Counted from the stretch's first letter, positions 53,221 through 63,221 are shown. The stretch is DNA of 64,000 nucleotides from Carnobacterium mobile DSM 4848 (GCF_000744825.1 NZ_JQMR01000001.1:1054001-1118000); one strand, 5' to 3'. Numbers and translations: made by a program. The notes: generated by a model not told the origin, from the letters alone.

Positions 53221-53403
53221 TGTGTTTATTCACCTCTTTTGTTGTATTATATCACTTTTGGTTATCAATAGTAAGTGATATGTTTGTTGGTACTTCTCAC
53301 TTTTTGTATTATACCTTAATTTTTTTATTTGTCCTGCTTTATTTGATTAATTTATCGCATATCAGAAAAAATACTTCTTTTATCTAAAATAAGACTTAAT
53401 AAA

Positions 53404-53442
53404 AGGCCACTTCAAAGTTTTAGACTTTGCAGTGGTCCTAGT
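53404..53442 (-). terminator. Terminator of the HD-domain gene
   Basis: GGACCACTGCAAAGTC pairs with CTTTGAAGTGGCC on the minus strand, followed by TTTTATT. Confidence 0.75.
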
Positions 53443-53462
53443 TTTATATTTACTGGTTTAAT

Positions 53463-53975
53463 TTAAGCTTCTGCTGGTTTAAATCGTGCTAAGATATTTT
53501 TCATTCGATGATGGACTTTATTTGATAACGGCACAGCAACTTCTTTTACTGCACAATACTTATCAACAAAAGTAACCACATAGCTTTCTTTATACTTAGG
53601 TAAAGCTACAGTTGCTAACCACATGTGTTTAATGATAATGTCACATTCCAACTCGCTCAGCTCAGTTATCTTTTTGGCATTTTCACAAGCCATCCGCGGA
53701 TGAACATAAGCATGAGTTCCTTCATCAAATTTTGTGGTTCTCCAATCATAGTAGAACAAGTCATGAAGTAAGCCAGCACGTGCAGTTGCTTTTGCATCCC
53801 AGCCATATCGTTTGGCAATACGATAACTAAGATAAGATACGCTAATTGAGTGTTCTAGACGCGTCGTGAAATGATGTTGTGTGTAGTCATTCAGCTTTTG
53901 AACTTCTTCGCAATTAAGCAAGTCTTCAATTAAAGCAACGTATTCTAAGTCTTGTTTCCATTTTGGTTCGATCAT
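53463..53975 (-). CDS. HD-domain phosphohydrolase family protein
   Basis: This 170-residue metal-dependent HD protein has ligands His in TRLEHSISVSYLS (near 42), HD in GLLHDLFYYDW (near 71-72) and a distal Asp in TFVDKYCA (near 139). The segment GTHAYVHPRMACENA is typical of a Firmicute group of unknown substrate. ATG 53975 follows AAGGAAG. It lies near the rRNA methyltransferase gene, an arrangement seen in other Lactobacillales. Confidence 0.82.
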   Translation of the reverse strand: MIEPKWKQDLEYVALIEDLLNCEEVQKLNDYTQHHFTTRLEHSISVSYLSYRIAKRYGWDAKATARAGLLHDLFYYDWRTTKFDEGTHAYVHPRMACENAKKITELSELECDIIIKHMWLATVALPKYKESYVVTFVDKYCAVKEVAVPLSNKVHHRMKNILARFKPAEA

Positions 53976-54144
53976 TCAAAGACTTCCTTTTCTATGAGTT
54001 TAGGTCGTTTACGCGACTTGCAACTAGCATACACTTTTTCTTACCGTATTAAAAGTAGAACGTTTGCGTTTTACACTAAAAGAAAGAAATTTAATAATTT
54101 AGACATAATTAAGTCATTTTTTTCTCTTTAAGCAACTTTGCTAT

Positions 54145-54903
54145 TTATTTTATTAAAGCAAACATCAAAATCCCAGCTGCCACTGCTACATTTAATGATT
54201 CAGCTTGTCCTTTTATAGGGATATAGAGATTTTTTGTAGTTTTCTCTAATAATTCTTTGCGCATTCCATTTCCTTCATTTCCCATCACTACAGCAAACAC
54301 AGGTTGAGGTTGGATCTCCCGGTAAACAACTGCTGCTTCATTTAATTCTGTTCCATATACTGGAATATTTTCTTTTTGAAATAAATCAAACCACTCCATT
54401 AAATCACCTTGAAAAATCGGTAAATGAAAATGACTGCCTTGCATAGAACGAATTACTTTACTGTTATATAAATCAACTGTTCCTTTACCTAATACTACCC
54501 CGCCGAAACCAGCTGCATCAGCTGTACGGATCATCGTTCCCAAGTTGCCCGGATCTTGAACGTTATCTAAGAATAAGTAGGGCTTGTCTAAAATAGGTGT
54601 TTCAGGCGTGCTTTCTTTTTCTATCACTGCAAAAATCCCTTGTGGTGTTTCTGTTTCACTCAATTGTTTAGAGATATCGCGCGATACAAGAACTGTTTTT
54701 TCGTCCAAATCAGGAATTTTTTCAGAATCTCCATTGTCTTCACTAATGATCAATTCTAGAATAACTGCATTATTTTTGCTTGCCTCATCGATTAAATGAA
54801 ACCCTTCAATTAAGTAAGCAGCCGCTTTTTCACGACCTTTTTTTGTTTGTAATTTTTTCCATTGCTTCACACGTTCATTTTTAGCTGATACAATTTTTTC
54901 CAT
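54145..54903 (-). CDS. ysgA: SpoU/TrmH-family RNA 2'-O-methyltransferase (YsgA type)
   Basis: This 252-residue enzyme has an N-terminal RNA-binding region (MEKIVSAKNERVKQWKKLQTKKGRE) and a SPOUT knot with motifs FLDNVQDPGNLGTMIRTADAAG (about 129-150), VVMGNEGNGM (about 203) and IPIKGQAESLNVAVAAGILMF (about 225-245). It probably methylates ribosomal RNA. I chose ATG 54903, eight bases after GGAGG; a TTG further upstream overlaps that site. Adjacency to pheST matches B. subtilis. Confidence 0.9.
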   Translation of the reverse strand: MEKIVSAKNERVKQWKKLQTKKGREKAAAYLIEGFHLIDEASKNNAVILELIISEDNGDSEKIPDLDEKTVLVSRDISKQLSETETPQGIFAVIEKESTPETPILDKPYLFLDNVQDPGNLGTMIRTADAAGFGGVVLGKGTVDLYNSKVIRSMQGSHFHLPIFQGDLMEWFDLFQKENIPVYGTELNEAAVVYREIQPQPVFAVVMGNEGNGMRKELLEKTTKNLYIPIKGQAESLNVAVAAGILMFALIK

Positions 54904-54953
54904 TATTTTATTATCCTCCAATTGCCCCTATCTGTTTGCTCTTTCATTGTACT

Positions 54954-54984
54954 AAAAAAACCTCTCTTTTTATAGAGAGGTTTC
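54954..54984 (-). terminator. Terminator of the M23 hydrolase gene
   Basis: AAACCTCTC / GAGAGGTTT has an 8-base loop and a T-run on the minus strand. Confidence 0.9.
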
Positions 54985-54993
54985 TCGTTTTAG

Positions 54994-56340
54994 TTACATT
55001 CCTAAATAAGATGCTGGATCAACGCGAGTGCCATTTACATATACTTCAAAGTGCAAATGAATGCCTGTTGCCGAACCTGTCATTCCCATAGTCCCAAGAT
55101 GTTGTCCTTGAGAAACTTTTTGCCCAGGAGCAACAGCTAAACTACCTGAAACCATATGCGCATATAGGGTTTCTACTCCATTACCATGGTTGATTTTAAC
55201 ATAATTTCCCCAGCCAGAGTCATAACCAGCTATTTCAACCGTACCGCTTTGAGCTGCTACGATTGGCCCGCTTCCACCAAAATCTATCCCGCCATGCAAT
55301 TTATGTTCTCCTGTAATCGGATGGATTCGGTAACCAAAAGGTGAAGTGGTTACACCATTACTTGGACGAATAAATCCAGAACTATTGGACGTCGTTGGTG
55401 AAACATCTGCTGCTTTATTTGCAGTTTTTGTTTCATTTGAAGCAACTTGACTCTGTTCTGCTTGTTCTGCTTGTTCTGCTTGTTCTGCTTCTTTTGCGGC
55501 TTGCTGCGCAGCCTTTTCTGAAGCTTCTTTAGCAGCCGCTTGTCGCGCCTGTTCTTCTTCAACAATACGTTGACGTTCTTGTTGAAGCTCTTTAGATAAC
55601 ACACTTGTTTGAGTGGCAATCACTTGCTGTTCGTTCACAAAAGAATTTTTTTCAGATTCTGTCATATCGTACTGAGCAGCTAATTGGATAATTTTATCGT
55701 CCATTTCAGCCTTTTGAGTGACCAGATTATTTTTAGCCACTTCAATTTCACTCTTTAAGCTTTCAATGGCTACTTTTTCTTCCTCAGCCTTTTTTTCATT
55801 CGCTTCTAATTTTTTTTGATCATTTTGTTGTTCCATTACAATATCTTTATTGGCGGTGACCAATTGACTGATTATGCCGACACGGCCGATCAAATCAGAA
55901 AGACTTTCTGATGAAATAATCATTTCTACCATATTAGAAGATCTTGCATCTGTTTGAACTACCCGTGCTTGATTTTCCAGCTTTTCTTCACGTTGCGCAA
56001 TCAATTCTTTTAAAGCTTCAATTTCTTTTTGTAATTTTTCAATTTTTACTTTTGAATCAGCTAACTTCTTTTCCTGCTCATGTAATTTAAGAACCACTTC
56101 GTCGATCTTTGTTTGCAGTTGCTTGACGTCGCCCTCAAGATCAGCTTTTTGGGACTCTAAGTTATTTAATGTATCTTCTTGTTTTTTTATTTTACTGTTT
56201 AAATCATTTGATTTTGATTCCAGCTCTTGTTTTTGCTTTTCTAATTCTTGAACACTTTCTGCTTTAACAAGTGTCGGCATCGCGAATGGACTCGCAAATA
56301 TCACTGTTGCAATCAATCCTGTAGTTAATTTCTTTTTCAA
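54994..56340 (-). CDS. Secreted M23 peptidoglycan endopeptidase with PcsB/CwlO-like coiled coil
   Basis: This 448-residue exported wall hydrolase has a signal peptide ending VKA (about residue 27), a long coiled coil (about 28-300) with QARVVQTDARSSNMVEMII, an Ala/Glu/Gln-rich linker with a QAE repeat (about 285-305) and a C-terminal LytM/M23 domain. The zinc motifs are HKLHGGIDFGG and GIHLHFEVYVNG. I chose the TTG start at 56340 because AGGAGG lies six bases upstream and the longer frame spoils the signal peptide. It is a paralogue in its coiled coil of the P60 protein at 12446-13921. Confidence 0.92.
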   Translation of the reverse strand: MKKKLTTGLIATVIFASPFAMPTLVKAESVQELEKQKQELESKSNDLNSKIKKQEDTLNNLESQKADLEGDVKQLQTKIDEVVLKLHEQEKKLADSKVKIEKLQKEIEALKELIAQREEKLENQARVVQTDARSSNMVEMIISSESLSDLIGRVGIISQLVTANKDIVMEQQNDQKKLEANEKKAEEEKVAIESLKSEIEVAKNNLVTQKAEMDDKIIQLAAQYDMTESEKNSFVNEQQVIATQTSVLSKELQQERQRIVEEEQARQAAAKEASEKAAQQAAKEAEQAEQAEQAEQSQVASNETKTANKAADVSPTTSNSSGFIRPSNGVTTSPFGYRIHPITGEHKLHGGIDFGGSGPIVAAQSGTVEIAGYDSGWGNYVKINHGNGVETLYAHMVSGSLAVAPGQKVSQGQHLGTMGMTGSATGIHLHFEVYVNGTRVDPASYLGM

Positions 56341-56509
56341 AGCGAACCTCCTGTAAATATAAAAATAAATCGATGTTGTACTTTTTCTCAACTTAAAAAG
56401 TATAGCATGGAAAGACTGAACTGACGATGCTATTCCGGTAACAAATACCCGTTACTGTTACAATCAGATTACATAACAGATGGCTCTTTTAATTTTTTCT
56501 TGGAGCCAC

Positions 56510-59500
56510 CTAAATTTTTATATTTACATGACTTCCTTGTGAAGATTTCGTTACCTCGATATGAACAGGTATACGCATTTTCAATTCTTCAACATGGGAA
56601 ATAATGCCGACTAACCGTCCTCTTTGGTTTAACTCAAACAATGTTTCAATGGCAGTATCTAAAGAATCCGAATCTAACGTTCCAAAACCTTCATCAATAA
56701 ATAACGTATCCACACTGACTCCGCCGCTATGGTTTTGAATGACATCACTTAAGCCCAAAGCCAAGGCTAATGAGGCTTTAAAACTCTCACCACCTGAAAG
56801 CGTCCGAACACTCCTTGTTTTGCCCGTATAATTATCAAATACGTCCAAATCAAGCCCTTTTGCGCCTGTTCCTTTAACTTTTTCTTCACGTCGCAATAAA
56901 GAGTACCGATTATTGGTCATTTGTGTGAAACGTAAATTTGCTGCAAGAATGATTTCTTCAAAATAGATAGCTAACACATATCGTTCAAATGATACATAAT
57001 CTGTTTCTTTGGAACCATTAGCTAATTCAGATAACTCACTATACAAACGATAATTTTCCAATTGAGTTTTTTTAGCAGCATAATGTTTACTAATTTCTGT
57101 TTTTGCCATTTCATAATTTTTTACGATTCCAACTAACTCTTGGTATTTTTCTGTTAGTTCCGTCACTTCTTTTTCTTTTTCCTGATTTTCTAATTGGTAC
57201 TCTTCAATTGAACGGCTGTCTTTTCTTGCAGCTATTTTCTCTTTTTGTTTTTGATAGTTTTCCTGATTGACCCAAACTTTTTGGTCATAGTTACTGACTT
57301 CTTCTGTTAGTGCCTGTACTTGTCCAGTCTCTAATAAATGTTCCTCAAATGCCTCATTCAACTGAGCTGCTTCTAATTGTTTTTCAAATTCAACAGTCGC
57401 TTCTGTATACCGGCCCGAAATGTTTTTGAGTTGAGTTTCAAAAGAATGTAGGCTCGTTCGGTAGTGTGTTTCTAGTTTTTCCAGTGCAGCCGTTTCATCT
57501 TGCTGAGTTTTGTGTTCCATTTCGATCTGCTGGATTTCCTTTGTCAGCTGCAAAAGATTTTCTTGGACTTGTTTAAGTTCTTTATAAGTTAACTGATTCT
57601 TCATGTTTTGTACTTCCTCAGTTATTTCTTGGATTCTCTTATCGTTATTTTGACGAGTAGAACTTAAGTCTTGGATAGCTATCTCCAACTGACGCTCTGC
57701 CTGTTGATGGCTTTCCTCTTGTTGTTGGAGATCGTCTTCTTGTTCAATCAGCTGCTCCAGCTGATCAATTTCAGCAGTCAGCTTGTTTTTTTCTGTATTT
57801 AATGCTGTCAGTTCAGCCTGCAGCTGTTTTAACGTTTCACCTGCTTCGCTGTGGTGTAATTCTAGCACTTGTTCGTATTCTTGGATTTGTTCATTTAAGT
57901 GACGCACTTCATTAGAAACTGCATTATATTCTTGGTACTTTTGGTTTTTCGCTTCTTCTAGCGCCTCTAATTGTTCTTGTGATCCCGTATCTTCCGTTAA
58001 AATTGCCGGGTCAGGGTGATGGACAGAACCACAAACCGGACAAGCCGAATCTTTTTCCAAATCATGAGCCAATATGCCTGCAATATTTCGGTTATAAGCC
58101 AAGCGTTGTTGTTTGTATTTTTCTTCAATAGCTTGGTAAGCTGACTCTGTTTCTTTAAATAAAGTTAATTTCGTTTCTTTTTGTTCTAAAGTTCGAACTA
58201 CTTCTTTAACCGATTTTTGCTTAATAGTTAAAACAGCATTTTCCTCTTGTAATTCATTTGCATGTTTTTGTTTTTCCAAAATTTGGATTCTTGCTTGATG
58301 AATTTCCATTAATTGCCGTTTATTTTCTTCTAATTGATTTTTGTACTCCCTCAATTGTGCTGTTTGTTTTTCTATCTTTAGTTGATGGCATTGATTTTCT
58401 TCTTCAAAAGCTGTTACTTGGCTTTTTTTTGCTTCGATTGCTTTTATCGTCAGCTCTTCTTGTTTTAATTCATTGATAGCTTCTCTTTTTTCCGGTAAAT
58501 GCAAGTAATCTTTTTCAGCTGCTGCACGTTCCTTTTTATTTTCTTCAAGTGCACTTAATGTTTCTGCCAAAGCTTGTCTGTCTAATTCTAATTGCTGCTG
58601 AACAGTTTCTTTGTCTTTTAAGGCTTTTTCCTGTTCTGCTTTATACCCTTTTAATTTTTGCGCTTTTTCATGCAGTTCGATGCTTAACCGTTTTTGATTT
58701 ATCTCTGCTTCTAAATCAGTTAATTGTTTTTTTACTTTTTTTAATTGAGCCAGTTCCGTCAATCTGTCTATTTGTTCTTGATTTTGCTGTATTGTTTTTC
58801 GTGAGCGCTCCATTTCAATTGTATAACCTTGAGTTTTATCCTGGTAATCGCTCAAGGATTTTTCTAATTCCTCTACTAAACGTGTGATATCCAATAACTG
58901 AATGGCTTCAGCTAACGCTTCATTTTCCTGTGGTTGAATCATGCCCACAAATTGTTCCATCATTTTATTGCTTTGTTCAACTTCTGCTTTCAAGCGACGC
59001 GCTTCTTCTTTCAAATTGGATTGGAAAGCCTTGATCGTATCCGTTTGAAAAATATTCCGAAATATTTTTTCTTTATCTGCACTATTAGATTCCAGCATTT
59101 TTTTGAATTCACCTTGAGGCAGCATCACGATTTGTTTAAACTGTTCATAAGAAAGCGACAGCAAATCTTGTATTTCTTTATTTGCTTCATTTATTTTAGT
59201 CGTTACATTCGTACCGTGTATAAATTCAACTTCCGGACTGTATTTTTTTATTCTGTGTTTTCCTGGTCCCATTTGAGCGGGCGTACGTTTAATATAATAT
59301 TTTTTCCCAGCCAATTCAAATTCCAACTCAACGAAGCAAAGAACCTCATCTGAAGCAAATTGTGATTTAAACGAGTCTTTGCCTCGACTTGTCCCACTGG
59401 CATCGTCATATAAAGCATAAGCAATGGCATCAAAAATGGTTGTTTTACCAGCACCGGTTGGTCCGCTCACCAAAAAAAGTGTTTTTTGATTAAATTGAGT

Positions 59501-59566
59501 AAAATCAATTGCTACTTTATCCTTATAAGGACCAAAGGCATTCATGACTAACTTTAACGGTCTCAT
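56510..59566 (-). CDS. sbcC: Exonuclease SbcC (Rad50-like ATPase)
   Basis: This 1018-residue SMC-like ATPase works with SbcD as a nuclease on hairpins and double-strand ends. Walker A GPTGAGKTT lies near 35, long coiled coils flank the zinc hook CPVCGSVHHP (near 505), and the ABC signature LSGGESFKASLALALG and Walker B TLFIDEGFGTLD lie near 930-970. I chose ATG 59566, one base after the sbcD stop with AAGGGAAG inside the sbcD end; this gives the usual MRPLKLVMNAFGPY start. Confidence 0.94.
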   Translation of the reverse strand: MRPLKLVMNAFGPYKDKVAIDFTQFNQKTLFLVSGPTGAGKTTIFDAIAYALYDDASGTSRGKDSFKSQFASDEVLCFVELEFELAGKKYYIKRTPAQMGPGKHRIKKYSPEVEFIHGTNVTTKINEANKEIQDLLSLSYEQFKQIVMLPQGEFKKMLESNSADKEKIFRNIFQTDTIKAFQSNLKEEARRLKAEVEQSNKMMEQFVGMIQPQENEALAEAIQLLDITRLVEELEKSLSDYQDKTQGYTIEMERSRKTIQQNQEQIDRLTELAQLKKVKKQLTDLEAEINQKRLSIELHEKAQKLKGYKAEQEKALKDKETVQQQLELDRQALAETLSALEENKKERAAAEKDYLHLPEKREAINELKQEELTIKAIEAKKSQVTAFEEENQCHQLKIEKQTAQLREYKNQLEENKRQLMEIHQARIQILEKQKHANELQEENAVLTIKQKSVKEVVRTLEQKETKLTLFKETESAYQAIEEKYKQQRLAYNRNIAGILAHDLEKDSACPVCGSVHHPDPAILTEDTGSQEQLEALEEAKNQKYQEYNAVSNEVRHLNEQIQEYEQVLELHHSEAGETLKQLQAELTALNTEKNKLTAEIDQLEQLIEQEDDLQQQEESHQQAERQLEIAIQDLSSTRQNNDKRIQEITEEVQNMKNQLTYKELKQVQENLLQLTKEIQQIEMEHKTQQDETAALEKLETHYRTSLHSFETQLKNISGRYTEATVEFEKQLEAAQLNEAFEEHLLETGQVQALTEEVSNYDQKVWVNQENYQKQKEKIAARKDSRSIEEYQLENQEKEKEVTELTEKYQELVGIVKNYEMAKTEISKHYAAKKTQLENYRLYSELSELANGSKETDYVSFERYVLAIYFEEIILAANLRFTQMTNNRYSLLRREEKVKGTGAKGLDLDVFDNYTGKTRSVRTLSGGESFKASLALALGLSDVIQNHSGGVSVDTLFIDEGFGTLDSDSLDTAIETLFELNQRGRLVGIISHVEELKMRIPVHIEVTKSSQGSHVNIKI

Positions 59567-59567
59567 C

Positions 59568-60698
59568 TTATTCTTCCCTTCCAATTTCATGAAGCATTTT
59601 TTCAACTATTTCTTTTCGGTCAGGTTCTAATTCTTTTTGTTTATACTGCTGATAGAAATCACTAAACAGATCCTGCAAAGGAATTTCTTTCAAACGCGCT
59701 TGATCATGGGTCAAGTGCGTGCTGGTTTGTTCTTTTCTAGCTGCATATTCCAATCCCATCGCATTTGGGAATCGCCTGCGCAATTGGTTCATTGCATCCA
59801 TCACAAAATGCTCATCTTCCAATTCAAAAAAAACGTAATCATCAGACTTTTGTGTCATCAAGTCTTGAAATATTCCTTTAACGATCCGCATATCGCGTCT
59901 GGTTTCCAAATAAATCGGTTCAACTTCTACTTGACCTTTTTCAAGCGTCACCAAAGAGACCTGTTTCTTCTGAATGGCTTCTGATTTAGAATATTTTAAA
60001 ATTGAACCGCTATAGCGGATTCTTTCATGTTTTACTTTTTGTGGTTTATGTAAATGCCCTAAAGCCACATAATCAAAGTCTTCGAATAATTCGACATTGA
60101 CGTATTCGGCCGTTCCGATGCTCAATGGCCGCTCTGAATCGGTCGTTTCAGAAGTATCATTACTAAGATTGATCACATATCCATGTGCGATCAATACATT
60201 GGTTTCATTAGGATTCATCGTTTCTTTGATTTTTTCGATTTGAATCCGAGTGGCATCTTCCAAGTTTTTGATTGAATCGTCCTTTAACAGTTCACGAATA
60301 TAAACATGGTCTGCAAATGGCAATAAATAGAAATTTGTACCTTGAATCGTAACTTTTCGAGTCGTTTCTTTGACTGTTCCTTCTATATAAAGCTGACTGG
60401 ACTCCAACAAAGCAGCTCCATATTCAACTCGCTCATTGCTGTCATGATTGCCGGCAATTACGAACACGGGAATTTTCACCTCATAAATCAATCTCGTCAG
60501 TACCGAATTCACCAAAGCAACTGCCTCTTTTGGTGGAAAAGCACGATCATATAAATCTCCCGCCATAATCAGTGCATCAACTTTTAAGCTTTTCAATTCT
60601 TCAATTAACTGGTTTAGAAAAAATTCCTGGTCTTCCAGCATCGACACTTCATTGACGATTTTTCCAATATGCCAGTCAGCTGTATGTAATATACGCAA
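59568..60698 (-). CDS. sbcD: Exonuclease SbcD (Mre11-like nuclease)
   Basis: This 376-residue nuclease subunit has phosphoesterase motifs: ILHTADWHIGK (residues 3-13), MAGDLYDRAFPPKEAV (near 47), VIAGNHDSNER (near 83), LIAHGYV (near 172) and ALGHLHKPQ (near 210). I chose a TTG start at 60698 because AAAGGAGCC lies nine bases upstream and homologues begin with this motif; the longer frame adds 16 residues without support. It is co-transcribed with sbcC. Confidence 0.93.
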   Translation of the reverse strand: MRILHTADWHIGKIVNEVSMLEDQEFFLNQLIEELKSLKVDALIMAGDLYDRAFPPKEAVALVNSVLTRLIYEVKIPVFVIAGNHDSNERVEYGAALLESSQLYIEGTVKETTRKVTIQGTNFYLLPFADHVYIRELLKDDSIKNLEDATRIQIEKIKETMNPNETNVLIAHGYVINLSNDTSETTDSERPLSIGTAEYVNVELFEDFDYVALGHLHKPQKVKHERIRYSGSILKYSKSEAIQKKQVSLVTLEKGQVEVEPIYLETRRDMRIVKGIFQDLMTQKSDDYVFFELEDEHFVMDAMNQLRRRFPNAMGLEYAARKEQTSTHLTHDQARLKEIPLQDLFSDFYQQYKQKELEPDRKEIVEKMLHEIGREE

Positions 60699-60924
60699 AA
60701 TAATCGGCTCCTTTGTTTCATTTCTGTTAGTTTGTTTTAATTTCAAACGTATTTAATCGAACTATTGTTTCGGTCTTTCTAGTTTACCACGCTTGAATTA
60801 AATACAAAAGTTTCGTTTTGCTGATCTAAACTAATAGTATTTCCTTCTATATTTTATTATCCGTTATTAAAGAAGTATTCGTTAAACCCATATAGTATAA
60901 ATACTTCAATTTGGTTTTTACCAA

Positions 60925-60970
60925 AAATAAAAGTTCACTTGAAATTTAATTCAAGTGAACTTCCTTTTTT
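60925..60970 (-). terminator. Terminator of the DUF4153 gene
   Basis: A perfect 13-bp stem, AAGTTCACTTGAA with TTCAAGTGAACTT, has a 6-base loop and T-rich flanks. Confidence 0.88.
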
Positions 60971-60983
60971 AAAAAGATAGCTT

Positions 60984-62780
60984 TTATTTGATTTCAATAA
61001 AAAGATAAAAGCTTCCATTATATTGGTTTTCATAAGCATCCATAGATTCAACTAATATCTTTACTCGGGCTTGCTTATTTTCCTTCATAACGGTTGCTTC
61101 CTCCACCGTCAAAGTTCCTTTTTGAACATTTTTATCTGTTAAGATTTTATCAAATATATCTTTCATATCGATTTTGATGAGTTCATTATTCTTCTCGTCC
61201 GTTAAGTTAAGACTGTAGTAACCATCGTCTTTAAGCTGTTTTACCAGTGTATAGACTGAGCTGTCTTTTTCAAATGTAAGAGTTTTTTTCTCAGATGTTT
61301 CAGTTTGAGAACCATATAAATCCAAACGAATCAGTTGGTCATAGCCTTTGACAGGTAAGCTTAGCTCACCATTCCAATCTAAATTAACATATTGTCCATT
61401 CTGATTAGTATTCTGATTTTCATACTCTTTTGCAAAACCGAAAGTTGTTTCAAACTGCTGATACGTTGCAACGTTACTTGGCAGCCACTCAACATCTTTC
61501 ACATAGTCCATCCTTTCCAAATAATCGAACGTTTCTGTAATCCGTACTTTATCTTCTTCAGAAATAGAAGCATTAGGAACGATCTCATTATTTTCAAGCA
61601 TATTATTTTTTACCAGCACTTCTTCTAATAAATGTGTTTGATTTACGCGGCTCACTGTAAAAGCATCGATTGGCGGAACAATTGAAAGAAGACAAAAAGT
61701 GATCAATACAGCCGCTACTATGCCATTTTTTCTAACAGGCAAGAAACTAAAGACTAGGCCTGCAATCGTAGCAAATACGCCAAAAAGAATCACATAATAA
61801 CGGCCTTGTGTAATGCCCATCTCCCCTATTTTCAAAATAGAAGCAATTGTTTGAAATAAAACGATTGGAATCAATACTTTCGGAAAGATTTTTCTAAATA
61901 CTGCCGCAACTTTATTTTCAATGTTGCTCGCTAAGATATAAACAAGAATGACAGACACCGCATAAGAGACTAGCATCGGCTCTAGTAAATTGTTGGTCCA
62001 AAAACTGCCGCGAATGTTTAGAACGATATAAGTCAACAGAATAGCTGTATAAATCACTGTTAACGGGATAATCACATATGAAATTAAAGCTGCTAATGTT
62101 TTCGGACAACTTACCGCTTGTCGCAACTGTTCTTGCTTCAGCAGACGTTCTTCTTCAGAACTTTGCCTCATGTTTTGACTCATATAAATGGGTGTAAAAG
62201 ATAAGAAATACAAAGGAGCAAATAAAGAAAATACGACATTTAGTATATACAAGGTAACTTTATAATCGACCGAAAAAAGTAGCCGATCGATTGCAAAAAG
62301 AATCGAACTGACACCAGCTGCAATAATTAATGTAAACAGTACTGTTGTGAAAAAAGCTTTAAAAGCAGACATAAAACTTTCATTAAAGGTCAATTTTTTT
62401 CTGATCGTTGGAATCCAAACATAGCCTAAAAATAATGCAAAAACCGCAACACTCGTTTTTATGCTTATTTCCAAACTATATACCTCTGTTGTTCGAATAA
62501 TAAAATAATAGCCGATTGACAATAAAACTGCTCCGCCCATTAATAAAAAACGTTCTCTTTTTTTGCTAAAAAACCGTTCATAAACTTGTTGAGCCACTCC
62601 GCTAAGCACTGTACCAACAAAAAAAGTAAATAAGTATCTTGTATAATTTTCTTGTTCTTGATGAATTGCCATTGCATTTATTCCCGCAATGGCTAAAAGA
62701 AATAAGACAGTTAACGGATAACGATTACTAGCATGGATGAGTCCTTGAAATGTATTTTGTAAATTTTTCATCAGTTTCAT
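60984..62780 (-). CDS. DUF4153-family polytopic membrane protein
   Basis: This 598-residue protein has about twelve hydrophobic segments in its first 400 residues and a soluble C-terminal part (about 400-598, with LPVKGYDQLIRLDLYG). It matches the DUF4153 family, found widely and of unknown function. I chose ATG 62780, six bases after GAAGGTG; a GTG three codons earlier is possible. It is monocistronic, next to the rRNA operon and the repeat array. Confidence 0.8.
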   Translation of the reverse strand: MKLMKNLQNTFQGLIHASNRYPLTVLFLLAIAGINAMAIHQEQENYTRYLFTFFVGTVLSGVAQQVYERFFSKKRERFLLMGGAVLLSIGYYFIIRTTEVYSLEISIKTSVAVFALFLGYVWIPTIRKKLTFNESFMSAFKAFFTTVLFTLIIAAGVSSILFAIDRLLFSVDYKVTLYILNVVFSLFAPLYFLSFTPIYMSQNMRQSSEEERLLKQEQLRQAVSCPKTLAALISYVIIPLTVIYTAILLTYIVLNIRGSFWTNNLLEPMLVSYAVSVILVYILASNIENKVAAVFRKIFPKVLIPIVLFQTIASILKIGEMGITQGRYYVILFGVFATIAGLVFSFLPVRKNGIVAAVLITFCLLSIVPPIDAFTVSRVNQTHLLEEVLVKNNMLENNEIVPNASISEEDKVRITETFDYLERMDYVKDVEWLPSNVATYQQFETTFGFAKEYENQNTNQNGQYVNLDWNGELSLPVKGYDQLIRLDLYGSQTETSEKKTLTFEKDSSVYTLVKQLKDDGYYSLNLTDEKNNELIKIDMKDIFDKILTDKNVQKGTLTVEEATVMKENKQARVKILVESMDAYENQYNGSFYLFIEIK

Positions 62781-62936
62781 TTTATTCACCTTCTCTTCTT
62801 TTATTTTTCTTTAACTAGATTATAAGCTACCCATCTGCAATTGTATAATAGATTGTTTTTTCAGAATCTATAACGAACCAGTTATCATTTCCTTTTTTAT
62901 ACTGCACTTATACACTTTATTTCATCAAGTTAGATC

Positions 62937-62956
62937 TTTTCGGCCGCAGCCGAAAA
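62937..62956. repeat. Short perfect hairpin TTTTCGGC-CGCA-GCCGAAAA
   Basis: This is an isolated GC-rich palindrome in AT-rich intergenic DNA. It lacks a T-tail in either direction, so it is not a typical terminator. Confidence 0.6.
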
Positions 62957-62988
62957 AAATCATTATAAAAAATCTTTCAAAAAATTAG

Positions 62989-63138
62989 TTTGCGTGCCCT
63001 AAGTATAGAGATTTCAATCACTTAAGACACGCAAAAAAGGTTTACGTGACTTAAAAGCTATTTTTTTTATACTTAAGGTAGGCAAAAGTAATTTGCGTGC
63101 CCTAAGGACTAGAAATGCAGCTTCTTAAGGTAGGCAAA
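62989..63138. repeat. Array of three inverted repeats with a 15-bp half-site
   Basis: Six related 15-mers alternate in orientation. TTTGCGTGCCCTAAG lies at 62989-63003 and again at 63092-63106, and TTTACGTGACTTAAA at 63041-63055. The partners are CTTAAGACACGCAAA (63021-63035) and CTTAAGGTAGGCAAA (63072-63086 and 63124-63138). Loops are 17, 16 and 17 bases and gaps between pairs are 5 and 5 bases, a 51-52 bp period. The array sits between the rRNA operon and the DUF4153 gene. Confidence 0.85.
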
Positions 63139-63221
63139 ACAATTGAGACAGTGATGCACTCCATGATAATTTCATTATCATTTTTTAAATCAAGCTGAGC
63201 AACAATTAACTTTTTGAACGA

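Noticed and set aside
62937-62956. Rho-independent terminator
   Set aside because: The GC-rich hairpin is perfect but lacks a T-tail on both strands and is not next to a gene end.
62989-63138. CRISPR array
   Set aside because: The repeats alternate in orientation, are only 15 bp and are separated by 5 or 17 bp, and no cas gene is near.
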